Notes: a model not told the origin generated them from the sequence alone. Shown: positions 35,932 to 45,812, numbered from the stretch's first letter. The stretch: DNA of 64,000 nucleotides from Asticcacaulis currens (GCF_028550395.1 NZ_JAQQKW010000002.1:62001-126000), one strand, 5' to 3'. Translations and numbers: made by a program.

Positions 35932-37412
35932 TGTCCCCATTTTTATCGCTCAAACGCCGCGGGGCTCCTCGCATCAGCTCGGGCGGCCAGTCGGCCTTGC
36001 CAAAGCGTGACTGGTCACGCTTTGGAGTCATCCCTCTTGCCTTTGCAACCCTTCTTCTGACGGGTTGCGCCACCGAACCGCTGACGAAGAACGCCGGGCT
36101 TACCGCCCCGGCGGCCTTCAAGGCCCCGGCCACGACCGAGACCACCGCGCCGCCTCTGGCCCAGAAGGCCGACGCCTTCTGGCTGATCTTCGGTGATCCG
36201 GTGCTTGACGATCTCGAAGCGCGTGCCATGACCCGCAATACGGACGTGGCCATCGCCGCCGCCCGCGTTCAGCAGGCCCGCGCCCTGATCCGTCAGGCCC
36301 GCGCCGTGCAGTTGCCGCAGGTCAGCGCCGGGCTGCAATCCTCGCGCGCCTCGCAAACAGGACAGTCGCCCAAGGCTTCAACCCTGCACGCGGCCGGCCT
36401 CGACCTCGGGTACGAGGTCGATCTGTCGGGCCGTCTGTCGAAGGCGACGCAGGCGGCGACGCTTGACGCCTCCGCCGCCGAAGACACTGCGAAATGGGCG
36501 CAACTGCTCGTTCAGGGCGCGGTGGCCGAAACCTATTTCGCCCTGCGCGCCCTCGATGAAGACCGCGCCATCGTGGCCGAAACGCTGGAGGCCTATCAGG
36601 GCACGCTCAGCGTTACGCAAAACCGTTATGCGGCCGGTGACGTCGCCGAACTGGATGTGGTGCGCCTGCAAACCGAGGTCGCGACGACCGAGGCCGAGTT
36701 GAAGGCGCTCGACCGTCAGAGGGCGCAGGTCGAAAACGCCCTGAGCCTGCTGGTCGGCGACCTTCCTTCGACCTTCCGCGTCGAGGCCAAGGCGTGGGAG
36801 GCGCAGCCATGGGCCGGGGCCGTGCCGCTGATCCCGGCGGGACTGCCGTCTGAGCTTCTGACGCGCCGCCCGGACGTCACCGCCGCCGAAAAGGCCATGC
36901 AGGCCGCCCAGAAGCGCGTCGGCATCGCCAGGGCCGCGTGGTTCCCGCGCCTTAGCCTGACCGCCTCTGCCGGGGGCGCGTCGAACGACCTGTCGGACAT
37001 CTTCGCCGAAGGCGCGCGTAACTGGTCGCTCACCGCCATTGTAGCGCAGGCGATCTTCGACGGCGGGCAACGCAAGGCCGGCGTCGAGCTGGCGCAGGGT
37101 GATCTGGCCATTGCCTTTGCGCAGTATCGTCAGTCGGTTCTGGTGGCCTTTGGCGACGTCGAAAACGCCCTGTCGGACATAGACGGCCTGACCGGCGAAG
37201 CCCAGACCCAGTCCACGGCTCTGGCGGCGGCGCGCCGGGCGCTCGACCTGTCGCAGTCGCGCTACAAACACGGCTATGTGTCTCAGCTTGAGGTGCTGGA
37301 TGCCCAGCGCTCCTATCTGCGCATCCGCCGTCAGGATCTTCAGGTCCGCGCCCAGCAATATCAGGCAACCGTGCGCCTGATCCGCGCTTTGGGTGGCGAC
37401 TGGACGGTGTAA
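35931..37412 (+). CDS. outer-membrane efflux channel lipoprotein (NodT/OprM family)
   Basis: A 493-residue TolC-like channel with two outer-membrane efflux repeats. The N-terminus is unusual: about 30 charged residues precede the hydrophobic stretch and lipobox (FATLLLTGCATEP). This extension contains a perfect 26-nt DNA palindrome (36000-36025). Family motifs are DAFWLIFGDPVLDDLEARA, ARVQQARALIRQARA, LLTRRPDVTAAEKAMQAAQ and the C-terminal YKHGYVSQLEVLDAQRS. Its ATG overlaps the pump stop (TAATG). A TTG at 35997 would give a more normal signal peptide. It completes the tripartite pump, followed by a strong terminator. Confidence 0.93.
   Translation: MSPFLSLKRRGAPRISSGGQSALPKRDWSRFGVIPLAFATLLLTGCATEPLTKNAGLTAPAAFKAPATTETTAPPLAQKADAFWLIFGDPVLDDLEARAMTRNTDVAIAAARVQQARALIRQARAVQLPQVSAGLQSSRASQTGQSPKASTLHAAGLDLGYEVDLSGRLSKATQAATLDASAAEDTAKWAQLLVQGAVAETYFALRALDEDRAIVAETLEAYQGTLSVTQNRYAAGDVAELDVVRLQTEVATTEAELKALDRQRAQVENALSLLVGDLPSTFRVEAKAWEAQPWAGAVPLIPAGLPSELLTRRPDVTAAEKAMQAAQKRVGIARAAWFPRLSLTASAGGASNDLSDIFAEGARNWSLTAIVAQAIFDGGQRKAGVELAQGDLAIAFAQYRQSVLVAFGDVENALSDIDGLTGEAQTQSTALAAARRALDLSQSRYKHGYVSQLEVLDAQRSYLRIRRQDLQVRAQQYQATVRLIRALGGDWTV
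36000..36025. repeat. perfect palindrome inside the channel gene
   Basis: CCAAAGCGTGAC-TG-GTCACGCTTTGG, 12-bp arms with a 2-nt centre, inside codons for the N-terminal extension of the lipoprotein. Possibly a palindromic element inserted in frame, or a structured mRNA segment. Confidence 0.6.
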
Positions 37413-37433
37413 ACCAGCCTCTTTGTGACTCTG

Positions 37434-37467
37434 ACGCCTGCCGACCCGATCGGCAGGCGTTTTTTTT
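37434..37467 (+). terminator. intrinsic terminator of the efflux operon
   Basis: An 11-bp stem ACGCCTGCCGA / TCGGCAGGCGT with a 5-nt loop, followed by TTTTTTT, 22 nt after the channel gene stop. Confidence 0.92.
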
Positions 37468-37538
37468 GCGAGCGATAACGCTTGGAATTGAACACATTTG
37501 CTCTATAAGTCGGACAAATAATTAAAGGGAAACGTCCG

Positions 37539-38546
37539 ATGAAAACGCGCCTCAGCCTTGTCATTATCGCCCTGTCGCTGGCGGGCTGCGCCGCCCTGAC
37601 ACCCGCCAAACCGTCCGCCACAGCGCCCAAGCCCCTGTACCGCGACCCGGTCTATGATGGGGCAGCCGATGTGTCGATCATCTACGACCGCGCGGCAAAA
37701 GACTGGAAGATGTTTTACACCAACCGGCGGGCGACCCTGAAGACGCCAGACGGCGACGTATCCTGGGTGCATGGCACACCCATCGGGGTGGCGGCCTCGA
37801 AAGACGGCGTGAACTGGGCCTATCAGGGCATGGCCGATATTCCGCTGTCGTGCACGGGCGAAACCCTGTGGGCCCCGGAAGTCTATGCCGATAAGGGCAC
37901 CTATCATATGTGGCTGACCGTCGTGCCGGGTGTCTTCAAGGATTGGAAGGCTGGGCGCTTCATCGTCCACCTGACGAGCCCGGACCTGAAAAACTGGACG
38001 TGCGGTGAGCGGCTGGAACTGGGGACCGACCGCGCGATTGACGCCAGCGTCATCCACAAGGACGGCCTCTATCGCCTGTGGTTTAAGGACGAGCGCAAGG
38101 GCAGCCGCCTGTTCGTGCTGGAAAGCCCGGATCTGACCTCATGGGTACGTCTGCCCGATCCGGTCACCGACACCAATGCCGAAGGGCCGAAGGTGTTTCA
38201 GTTCGGCGGCCACTACTGGCTGATCGCCGATGTGTGGAAGGGGTTGATGGTCCTGCGCTCCGACGATCTGAAGACCTGGACGCCACAACCCAACCGCCTG
38301 CTGGAACAGCCGGGCACGCAAGCCACCGATAACGACAAGGGCCAGCACCCCGACGTGGTGGTCAATAATGGCCGCGCCCTGATCTATTACTTCGTGCACC
38401 AGTATAAGGCCCCGGAAGCCGCGACCGATCCCAAATACGGTCAGCGCACCGTCATTCAGGTCGCCGAACTGAAGATCGGCCCCGATGGCTGGCTGACGGT
38501 CGATCGCAATGCGCCGGTCGATGCGCGGCTGACGCCGCCGGAATAG
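37539..38546 (+). CDS. GH43-like five-bladed propeller lipoprotein
   Basis: A 335-residue lipoprotein (lipobox LSLAGCAAL) with the glycoside-hydrolase family 43/62/32-like propeller fold. Early RDPVYDGAADVSIIYD, TLWAPEVYADKGTYHMWL and AIDASVIHKDGLYRLWF resemble the catalytic Asp/Asp/Glu regions, with SPDLKNW and SDDLKTW blade repeats typical of GH43. Its substrate is probably a plant or microbial polysaccharide side chain, not determined. It has its own promoter region after the efflux terminator and AAGGGAAA before the ATG; the Lrp gene converges on it at the next base. Confidence 0.8.
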   Translation: MKTRLSLVIIALSLAGCAALTPAKPSATAPKPLYRDPVYDGAADVSIIYDRAAKDWKMFYTNRRATLKTPDGDVSWVHGTPIGVAASKDGVNWAYQGMADIPLSCTGETLWAPEVYADKGTYHMWLTVVPGVFKDWKAGRFIVHLTSPDLKNWTCGERLELGTDRAIDASVIHKDGLYRLWFKDERKGSRLFVLESPDLTSWVRLPDPVTDTNAEGPKVFQFGGHYWLIADVWKGLMVLRSDDLKTWTPQPNRLLEQPGTQATDNDKGQHPDVVVNNGRALIYYFVHQYKAPEAATDPKYGQRTVIQVAELKIGPDGWLTVDRNAPVDARLTPPE

Positions 38547-38999
38547 TCAGACCGCCCGCGCCAGCACATTGCGGATTGAAAAGCTGGAATGGATACGCTG
38601 CACGCCGGGGAGTTTCGACAGCACCTCGGTGTGGATGCGCTCGAATTCGCGCGCGTCAGCAATATCGACGCGCAGCACGTAGTCGGCGTCCCCGGTCATC
38701 AGCAGGCACTCACGGATTTCCGGGTAGCGCCGCACCGCCGCCTCAAAGCGCCTGAGCGTCCCCTCGCTCTGCCGCTCCAGCGAGATGCGGATAATGACGG
38801 CGATGGACTCGCCTTCGACCTCTTCTCCGATCAGGGCGGTATAGCCGCGGATGACACCGCTTTTTTCCAACAATTGAATGCGCCGCAAGCAGGCTGAAGG
38901 CGACAGGCCTACCTCGGCCGCCAGTCGGGCATTACTCATCCGCGCATTGAGCCGGAGAAGCCGGATCAGGCTGCGGTCCACCGCATCGAGAGGGCGCAT
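38547..38999 (-). CDS. Lrp/AsnC family regulator (DadR/BkdR type)
   Basis: A 150-residue Lrp-type regulator with an N-terminal winged helix-turn-helix (LDAVDRSLIRLLRLNARMSNARLAAEVGLSPSACLRRIQLLE; key parts NARLAAEVGLSPSACLRRI) and a C-terminal RAM ligand-binding domain (ECLLMTGDADYVLRVDIAD). Start at 38999 fits the family start; the longer frame adds 15 residues. It diverges from the alanine racemase/dadA pair, the arrangement of the dad operons, where the Lrp protein activates alanine breakdown in response to L-alanine. Confidence 0.9.
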   Translation of the reverse strand: MRPLDAVDRSLIRLLRLNARMSNARLAAEVGLSPSACLRRIQLLEKSGVIRGYTALIGEEVEGESIAVIIRISLERQSEGTLRRFEAAVRRYPEIRECLLMTGDADYVLRVDIADAREFERIHTEVLSKLPGVQRIHSSFSIRNVLARAV

Positions 39000-39128
39000 G
39001 ACATATTCTTTCGAAAAGCGAACAATTGTTGCGGCATATGACACATATATGAACTAATCACGTCAAATAGCATGAACATTCGATGATCCTTGCGTTAATC
39101 TTGCCCCTATTGGCGAAAGGAGGGCGGC
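39000..39128. promoter_or_regulatory. divergent lrp/alr promoter region
   Basis: AT-rich with several short palindromes (ACAATTGT at 39023-39030, CATATG, ACATATATG), the kind of sequence Lrp proteins bind. No single consensus operator was resolved. Confidence 0.45.
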
Positions 39129-40259
39129 ATGGATCAGGCTCTGGCGAGAGAGGCGTTGGCAAACGGCGCGGGCGGCATACTGCGCGTCGATCTCGGCGCT
39201 CTGAAAGCCAACTATCTTAAACTGTGCCAATTGGCGGCGCCGACGCCGGTCAGCGCCGTGGTTAAGGCCGATGCCTATGGTCTGGGCGTCGCAGCGGCGA
39301 CCAACACCCTTTACGCCGCCGGTTGCCGCCATTTCTTCGTGGCCCTGACGCGCGAAGCGTTCGATCTGCGCCCGCATCTGCCCGCTGATGCCGCGCTCTA
39401 TGTGCTGAACGGACTGACGCCGGGCAGCGAAGACCGCGCCGCCGCAGCCGGGCTGATCGCTGTACTTAACTGCCCAGAACAGCTCGACGCCTGGGCCAAT
39501 GTGGCGCGCCAGACGGGTCAGACCCTGCCCGCGCTGCTACAGGTCGATACCGGCATGTCACGGCTGGGTTTCATGCCCGAAGACCTCAAGGCTCTGGCCC
39601 ACGCACCCGAGCGTCTTCAGGGCGTGCGCATCGACTATCTGATGAGCCATCTGGCCTGCGCCGATGAGCCCGCCAATCCGGCCAATGGCCAGCAACTGGA
39701 AGCCTTTGAACGGGCTTCACGCCTGTTTCCCGAAACGCCTTTGTGCTTTGCCAATTCCGGCGGGCTGTTTCTGGGCGCGGAATACCACGCCGATCTGTGC
39801 CGTCCCGGCATTGCCCTTTACGGGGCGGCGCCGCACCTTGACCGGCCCAATCCGATGCAGTCGGTCGTTGCGCTGGATCTCGCCGTCATTCAGACCCGCA
39901 ACGTCCCCGCAGGGACGCGCATCGGCTATGGCGGCACGGTGGTGACCGACGCCCCCAAACGTCTGGCCACGCTATCCGCTGGCTATGCCGACGGCCTGCC
40001 GCGCCGCTTAAGCGATCAGGGCGCGGTCTATTTCAGGGGCGTGCGTCTGCCCTTCATCGGCCGCGTGTCCATGGACTCGATCATCATCGACATCGATGCC
40101 CTGCCCGAAGGTGCGCTGAAGGCCGGTGATTTTGTCGAACTGATCGGTCCGAATCAGTCGCTAGACGCGGTCGCAGAAGCGGCCGGCACCATCGCCTACG
40201 AAATCCTGACCCAGTTGGGTCCGCGGTATTACCGTCACCTCATCGCAGCGGAGGGCTGA
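39129..40259 (+). CDS. dadX: alanine racemase (catabolic type)
   Basis: A 376-residue PLP enzyme interconverting L- and D-alanine. The PLP lysine is in AVVKADAYGLG, with VDTGMSRLGF, LCRPGIALYGAAP, TRIGYGGT and the catalytic Tyr in LSAGYADGLPRRLS; GRVSMDS is the C-terminal motif. AGGAGGG precedes the ATG. It is followed after 3 nt by dadA and preceded by a divergent Lrp gene, so it is the catabolic racemase: L-alanine to D-alanine, which dadA then deaminates. The symbol follows this context; the enzyme could also serve cell-wall synthesis. Confidence 0.92.
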   Translation: MDQALAREALANGAGGILRVDLGALKANYLKLCQLAAPTPVSAVVKADAYGLGVAAATNTLYAAGCRHFFVALTREAFDLRPHLPADAALYVLNGLTPGSEDRAAAAGLIAVLNCPEQLDAWANVARQTGQTLPALLQVDTGMSRLGFMPEDLKALAHAPERLQGVRIDYLMSHLACADEPANPANGQQLEAFERASRLFPETPLCFANSGGLFLGAEYHADLCRPGIALYGAAPHLDRPNPMQSVVALDLAVIQTRNVPAGTRIGYGGTVVTDAPKRLATLSAGYADGLPRRLSDQGAVYFRGVRLPFIGRVSMDSIIIDIDALPEGALKAGDFVELIGPNQSLDAVAEAAGTIAYEILTQLGPRYYRHLIAAEG

Positions 40260-40262
40260 GGC

Positions 40263-41519
40263 ATGAAGATCGTCGTTCTGGGGGCCGGAGTTATCGGCGT
40301 AACGTCCGCCTGGTATCTGCGTCAGGCCGGGCATGAGGTCACGGTCATCGACCGTCAGCCGGGTCCGGCGCTGGAAACCTCGTTTGCCAATGCCGGCGAA
40401 ATTTCGCCCGGCTATTCCTCGCCTTGGGCGGCCCCCGGTATCCCGCAAAAGGCGCTGCGCTGGCTGTTCATGAACCACGCGCCGCTGATCATCCGCCCTA
40501 ATCTCGACCCGCAAGCCGTGCGCTGGATGTGGCAGATGCTGATGAACTGCAACACCGAAAGCTATAAGCGCAACAAGGGCCGCATGGTGCGCGTCGCCGA
40601 ATACAGCCGCGACTGCCTGATGGCGCTGCGGCAGGATATCGGCATCCGCTATGACGAGCGCACCCAAGGCACGCTGGAGGTCTTTCGCACGCAAAAGCAG
40701 ATCGACGGCCTCGCCAAGGATATTCAGGTGCTGAAAGACGGCGGCGTGCCGTTCGAACTGCTCGATACCGACGGCTGCGTTGCCGCCGAACCGGGGCTTG
40801 CGGCCTCACGTCACAAGATCGTTGGGGGCTTACGTCTGCCCAATGACGAAACGGGCGATTGTTTTAAATTTACCAATGCTTTGTCTGAAAAAGCTGAGGC
40901 GGCCGGTGTGGTGTTCCGCTACGGTGTCGATCTGCGGGGGCTGATCTGCGAAGGCGAACGCATCAAGGCGGTGCAGACCGCCGAAGGCGATATCGAAGCC
41001 GATCTGTTCGTGGCGGCTTTGGGCAGCTATACGCCCGCCTTCCTGCAACCGCTGGGGCTGGATGTGCCGGTCTATCCGGTCAAGGGCTATTCCCTGACCC
41101 TGTCCATCATTGATGAACACCACGCCCCTCTGTCCACCGTGATGGACGAAGCGCATAAGGTGGCCATCACGCGCTTAGGCACGCGCATCCGCGTCGGCGG
41201 CATGGCCGAGATCGCCGGTTTTTCGAAAGACCTGCCCGAAGCCCGCCTCAACACACTTAAATACGTCGTCGAAGACCTGTTTGGCGGCGCGGGCGACCTG
41301 AACCATCCGAACCTGTGGTCGGGCCTGCGCCCGATGACACCGGACGGCACGCCGATCATCGGCCCGACGCGCTTTGGCAATCTCTGGCTCAATACGGGGC
41401 ACGGCACGCTAGGCTGGACCATGTCATGCGGTTCGGCCAAGGTGCTAGCGGACCTGATCAGCGGCCAGACCCCGGACATCGAAACGGGTGATCTGAGCCT
41501 TAAACGTTACGCCGCTTGA
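40263..41519 (+). CDS. dadA: D-amino-acid dehydrogenase (DadA)
   Basis: A 418-residue FAD enzyme that oxidises D-alanine and other D-amino acids to 2-oxo acids, feeding electrons to the respiratory chain at the membrane. The dinucleotide motif is [20 protein letters not shown]; further DadA motifs are [30 protein letters not shown] and [19 protein letters not shown], ending with [17 protein letters not shown]. Full length; GGAGG before the ATG. Operon partner of the racemase. Confidence 0.96.
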   Translation: MKIVVLGAGVIGVTSAWYLRQAGHEVTVIDRQPGPALETSFANAGEISPGYSSPWAAPGIPQKALRWLFMNHAPLIIRPNLDPQAVRWMWQMLMNCNTESYKRNKGRMVRVAEYSRDCLMALRQDIGIRYDERTQGTLEVFRTQKQIDGLAKDIQVLKDGGVPFELLDTDGCVAAEPGLAASRHKIVGGLRLPNDETGDCFKFTNALSEKAEAAGVVFRYGVDLRGLICEGERIKAVQTAEGDIEADLFVAALGSYTPAFLQPLGLDVPVYPVKGYSLTLSIIDEHHAPLSTVMDEAHKVAITRLGTRIRVGGMAEIAGFSKDLPEARLNTLKYVVEDLFGGAGDLNHPNLWSGLRPMTPDGTPIIGPTRFGNLWLNTGHGTLGWTMSCGSAKVLADLISGQTPDIETGDLSLKRYAA

Positions 41520-41629
41520 GACCTCGATGCGGTTGTAGTCAAATTTAGCTGTTAGGGTATAGCCTGGATTGCCAAGCTCAAATTATACGGTATACATTTT
41601 GACATTGCCACGCCTCACAGAGTGATCTC

Positions 41630-43390
41630 ATGAAAGCCCTTCTGCGCGCTACCGCCCTGTCTGTCATTCTCGCCATCCCCGTCCTGCCCGTCTGGGCCGA
41701 GGTCGATCCGGCGGTTCAGGCGAAGTTCGAGACGATCTACAAGACAGAGTGGGAATGGCGCGGCAAGCAGTCAGCCGCCAATGAAGATACGCCCGCCGAT
41801 CAGCGCGGGGGCGGCCTGCCCGACGTTTCAAAAGCCGCTCAGGACAAAAAACTGGCCTACTGGCAGACTGTGCTGAAGCAACTTGATGCCATCGACATCA
41901 ACAAGTTGTCGGAAAAGGACGCTGACAATTACCGTGTCTATCGCTTTCAGATCGAGACCCTGATCAACGCTCAGGTTTATAAGCTCTACGAGCGCCCGGT
42001 GGCCGGTGATACCTCCTTCTGGGCCGATCTGGCCTATATTTCGAGCGGTACCTTCCGCAGCGAAAAGGACTATCTAAACTACATCAAGACACTCGGTGAA
42101 ATGCCGCGCTATTTCGGTCAGAATATCGACAATATGCGCTCTGGCCTCAAGCGCGGCTTCACCCTGCCGCGCGTCTCGCTAAAAGGCCGCGATGTCTCAC
42201 TGACGAAAGTGATTGAGGCCAAGGGCGAAGCCAACCCCTTCTATAAGCCGTTCAATCACTTCCCGGCGACTATTCCCGCTGACAAACAGGCCGAACTTAA
42301 AAAGCTGGGCCTTGAGGCGATCCAGAAAAGCGTTATTCCGGCGCACCAGAGCGTGCTGACCTTCCTCACGGGCGAATATACGCCCAAGGCCACGTCGTCC
42401 ATTGCCGCCACCGACTTGCCGGATGGCCGCAACTTCTATCAGGCCCAAATCTACGAATACACCACCCTCACCCTGACCCCGGACCAGATTCACCAGATCG
42501 GCCTCGATGAGGTCGCCAAGATTCGCGGCGAAATGGACGCGGTGATGAAGGAGGTCGGTTTCAACGGTGATCTCCGGGCATTCCTGACCTTCCTGCGCAC
42601 CGATCCGCAATTCTATGCAAAGACGCCGCAGGAGTTACTCGACCGTTCAGCGTGGGCGGCCAAAATGTTTGACGGGAAAGCCGGGGACTACTTCGGGCGC
42701 CTTCCCCGCATGCGCTTTGCTATTATACCTGTGGCTCCGGAGATTGCCCCCTTCTATACAAGCGGTCGCGGCGGCCCTGGCGGCTATTGGGTCAACACTT
42801 ATAATCTGCCCTCTCGCCCTCTCTACTCGGTCATGGCCCTGACCTTACATGAATCAGCGCCAGGCCACGCCTTCCAAATGCCCCTGGCTATGGAAAACAA
42901 GGGACTGCCGCCATTTCGTCAGAGTGGTTACATCTCAGCGTACGGCGAAGGCTGGGCGCTTTATTCTGAACGTCTGGGTGTCGAAATGGGCATGTATCAG
43001 ACGCCCTATGAGCGCTTTGGTATGCTGAGCTATCAGATGTGGCGTGCGGCGCGTCTGGTGGTCGATACGGGTATGCACGCCAAGGGCTGGACGCGCGATC
43101 AGGCGCTCGATTTCCTGCGTGAAAACACCGCCCTGTCCGAGCATGAAATCACCACGGAAGTGGACCGCTACATTGCGTGGCCGGGTCAGGCGCTGAGCTA
43201 CTATCTGGGAGAGATGGCCATCTGGAAGGCGCGCGCCAAGGCTGAAGCGGCGCTTGGTGACAAGTTCGATATCCGCGCCTTCCACGACACGGTACTGGAA
43301 CTGGGATCCGTGCCGTTACCGGTTATGGAGAAAGCCGTGGACCGCTTTATTGAACGCGGAGGCACAAGCCCTTATAGGGATCAGGACTGA
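41630..43390 (+). CDS. secreted DUF885 family metallopeptidase-like protein
   Basis: A 586-residue secreted protein with a signal peptide ending PVWAE. The DUF885 domain has the HESAPGHAFQ motif (HExxxxH-like zinc site) and, about 35 residues on, YGEGWALYSERLG, whose Glu is the third ligand candidate. The C-terminus has YIAWPGQALSYYLGE, a family hallmark. Members are thought to be M32/M3-like carboxypeptidases or dipeptidases; the specificity is not known. It stands alone after the dad operon, ahead of a GNAT gene that starts 7 nt after its stop. Confidence 0.88.
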   Translation: MKALLRATALSVILAIPVLPVWAEVDPAVQAKFETIYKTEWEWRGKQSAANEDTPADQRGGGLPDVSKAAQDKKLAYWQTVLKQLDAIDINKLSEKDADNYRVYRFQIETLINAQVYKLYERPVAGDTSFWADLAYISSGTFRSEKDYLNYIKTLGEMPRYFGQNIDNMRSGLKRGFTLPRVSLKGRDVSLTKVIEAKGEANPFYKPFNHFPATIPADKQAELKKLGLEAIQKSVIPAHQSVLTFLTGEYTPKATSSIAATDLPDGRNFYQAQIYEYTTLTLTPDQIHQIGLDEVAKIRGEMDAVMKEVGFNGDLRAFLTFLRTDPQFYAKTPQELLDRSAWAAKMFDGKAGDYFGRLPRMRFAIIPVAPEIAPFYTSGRGGPGGYWVNTYNLPSRPLYSVMALTLHESAPGHAFQMPLAMENKGLPPFRQSGYISAYGEGWALYSERLGVEMGMYQTPYERFGMLSYQMWRAARLVVDTGMHAKGWTRDQALDFLRENTALSEHEITTEVDRYIAWPGQALSYYLGEMAIWKARAKAEAALGDKFDIRAFHDTVLELGSVPLPVMEKAVDRFIERGGTSPYRDQD

Positions 43391-43397
43391 GGCTCTT

Positions 43398-43859
43398 ATG
43401 ACGTTTCAGATACGCGAAGACGATCTGTCCGATATGCGGGTCCACGAACTTATTAAACTTCACCTGCATGGCATGTTCCAAAACTCTCCGCCTGGACACG
43501 TCTTCGCCTTCGATCTTTCTGGCCTGAAAGCCAGAGAAATAACAGTTTGGACCCTGTGGTGGGGCGAGCATGTGGCCGGCATCGCAGCTCTGAAAGCCCA
43601 TACCCCTGAGCAGGGTGAGATCAAATCCATGCGGACACACCCCGACTTTTTGCAGCAAGGCGTCGGCTCTCGCCTCTTAGCTCACATAATAACAACAGCG
43701 CGCGATCGCGGATATAGGCGGATAAGTCTTGAGACGGGTACCGGCTCAGCCTTTGATGCTGCTTTTTTGCTTTACCGTCGGTTTGGATTCACTGAAGGAT
43801 CTGCTTTTTCAAATTATGAAAAGAGTGACTTCAATCAGTTTTTTCACCTGGATCTTTAA
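43398..43859 (+). CDS. GNAT family N-acetyltransferase
   Basis: A 153-residue acetyltransferase. Acetyl-CoA binding is indicated by IKSMRTHPDFLQQGVGSRLLAHIITTARDRG (Q/R-x-x-G-x-G/A at QQGVGS), then ISLETGTGSAFDAAFLLYRRFGF. The substrate is unknown. ATG 43398 lies 7 nt after the DUF885 stop, so co-transcription is likely. The stop overlaps that of the convergent pcm gene by 4 nt. The base composition looks more AT-rich than upstream genes. Confidence 0.85.
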   Translation: MTFQIREDDLSDMRVHELIKLHLHGMFQNSPPGHVFAFDLSGLKAREITVWTLWWGEHVAGIAALKAHTPEQGEIKSMRTHPDFLQQGVGSRLLAHIITTARDRGYRRISLETGTGSAFDAAFLLYRRFGFTEGSAFSNYEKSDFNQFFHLDL

Positions 43860-44506
43860 GCGTCCTTAGCCACGCCTTCGATAAGCGGTACAAAACGAAC
43901 CTCACCCAAATCTTCAACCTCATAGGCATCGATGGTCCGGGTATACCGAAGCAAACGCTGGACCGAGCCGCGCCCCTGCGGCGCAACCATGATCCCTTTA
44001 ACCTTAAGCTGCGACAAAAGCGGCAGAGGTTCGTTGGGAAGGGCGGCAGTAACGAGAATGCGGTCAAAAGGCGCCTGTTCCGGCCAGCCGTCCCATCCAT
44101 CAGCGAACCGATAGATAATGTTTTCCATCAAAAGTCGCTTGTGGCGAATTTCGGCTTCAAGCATCAACGACCGATAGCGCTCGATCGTGTATACATAACG
44201 GCATAGCCGAGACAGTATGGCTGTCTGATACCCCGAACCTGTACCGATCTCCAGTACACGATGACGGCCTTCGAGTTTCAGGGCCTGCGTCATCAACGCA
44301 ACGATATATGGCTGGGAAATGGTCTGTCCCGCAGCGATCGGGATCGCGGAATCCTCCCAAGACCGATCCAGGAACAACTCTGGTACGAACAGATCGCGGG
44401 GCGTGTACTCCATGGCATGAAGCAGCTTTTCATCCTCAATACCCTGCGACTTAAGACTGGCGAGCAGGCGCTCTATACGGCTCTCAGGCATCGGGGCCTC
44501 AGTCAT
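43856..44506 (-). CDS. pcm: protein-L-isoaspartate O-methyltransferase
   Basis: A 216-residue SAM-dependent repair methyltransferase that acts on isoaspartyl residues of aged proteins. Motifs are PRDLFVPE, AIPIAAGQTISQPYIVALMTQAL and VLEIGTGSGYQTAILSRL (SAM motif I), then YTIERYRSLM. The C-terminus is slightly longer than minimal Pcm. Its start overlaps the surE stop by 8 nt, the widely conserved surE-pcm pairing. Confidence 0.95.
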   Translation of the reverse strand: MTEAPMPESRIERLLASLKSQGIEDEKLLHAMEYTPRDLFVPELFLDRSWEDSAIPIAAGQTISQPYIVALMTQALKLEGRHRVLEIGTGSGYQTAILSRLCRYVYTIERYRSLMLEAEIRHKRLLMENIIYRFADGWDGWPEQAPFDRILVTAALPNEPLPLLSQLKVKGIMVAPQGRGSVQRLLRYTRTIDAYEVEDLGEVRFVPLIEGVAKDA

Positions 44507-45314
44507 CGATCGATCTCCGGTTGAGGTCTGGCCTGTGAACTTGTTTCGGTGCTGCTCCGCCGAAAAAGCCCTTATAAGCCTGCAAGGTCTCGTAATGAGT
44601 AAGATCGAGATGCAACGGAGTTACCGAAATACGGTTTTCAGCCACAGCCTTAAGGTCAGTGCCATCTACAAGGTCGCAGACGTGTCCGTGGAAATCGAGC
44701 CAGTAATAGGGACGACCGCGAGGATCTACTCGCTTTACCGCATGCAGATCATGCAAGTCGCGAAATCCCTGCCGTGTCATTTCAACCCCTGTGACCGCCG
44801 CATCATCACAATCTGGGAAGTTGATATTAAATATCAGATTTTTCGCCCAACCTTTTGTTAAAAGGGAGGAAACAACAGGCGCACCGTAGGCTCGAGACGC
44901 CGCCCACTGGGCCTCAACGTCGAGGTCGAAATCCAGACATTGAGATAGTGCGATTGAAGGGATGCCAAGCGCCATGCCTTGCAATGCGCCGGCGACCGTT
45001 CCTGAAAGAGTTACGTCCTGAGCCAGGTTAAATCCCCGATTTACGCCGGAAAGCACCAAATCGGGCGGGGCGGGTAAAAGATCATTGACCGCGATCTGAA
45101 CGCAATCCGTGGGAGTTCCTGTCACGGCAAACGTTCGTTCATCCAACCTGTGAGCCCGCAAGGGATCATGAAGTGTAATCCCCCTGCCTTTTCCCGACTG
45201 CTCATATAACGGCGCGCAAACCCACACGTCCTGTGACAATTGTGCCGCTATATCCCGCAGTACGGTCATGCCATACGCGTCAACACCGTCATCATTTGTC
45301 AGGAGGATACGCAT
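44499..45314 (-). CDS. surE: 5'/3'-nucleotidase SurE
   Basis: A 271-residue stationary-phase survival phosphatase. The N-terminal MRILLTNDDGVDAYG carries the metal-binding DD; other motifs are APLYEQSGKGRGIT, VTGTPTDCVQIA, DLVLSGVNRGFNLAQDVTLSGTVAGAL and NINFPD. AAAGGTGAG lies just before ATG 45314, so the GTG at 45323 is not needed. Operon surE-pcm. Confidence 0.95.
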   Translation of the reverse strand: MRILLTNDDGVDAYGMTVLRDIAAQLSQDVWVCAPLYEQSGKGRGITLHDPLRAHRLDERTFAVTGTPTDCVQIAVNDLLPAPPDLVLSGVNRGFNLAQDVTLSGTVAGALQGMALGIPSIALSQCLDFDLDVEAQWAASRAYGAPVVSSLLTKGWAKNLIFNINFPDCDDAAVTGVEMTRQGFRDLHDLHAVKRVDPRGRPYYWLDFHGHVCDLVDGTDLKAVAENRISVTPLHLDLTHYETLQAYKGFFGGAAPKQVHRPDLNRRSIDD

Positions 45315-45812
45315 GGGACTCACCTTTCGAACTTCGTACTAAAGGGGTATTTGAACGCGCACAAGATGTAGTCGGTTCCTTCCCTGTGGGATCGGCTCAT
45401 TGGTTGATCGTGCCCCTCGACAGCTGGGCGTATTCCAATTCTCGACAGATATACCCCTCAGCACTACAACCCTTTCATAAGGGCAGGGTTCTCCGGTTTT
45501 GATCAGGGGGAAGGTTCACCGCCGCTAGATTGTCGAGCGCTTCGACTCACGCGAGATAAGCACCTTTCTGTGTCAATGCCCTGGTCATCCGACTTCGCAT
45601 TATGCCTGCGAGATCACGTGTCGTAATGAAAAGGCGTGACAGAACTTAAGTCGATTTGGCGGGACTTGCATCTTCGTTTGTTGTCAGTCACTAGGCAAGA
45701 GAGTCTTGGCCGTACCTTCCTCTGACTGAGGGATGAGGCCTGTGAGCGAACGTCATGGTATTCACGCGACCTGGCGTTCTTTTAAAATACGGTTTGAGTG
45801 AGAAATGCGATA
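45315..45812. other. 498-bp gap between surE and the epimerase gene
   Basis: It should hold the surE promoter and the promoter of the epimerase gene. I see no convincing gene, tRNA or terminator. The composition is mixed and the sequence has no strong repeats. Confidence 0.5.
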
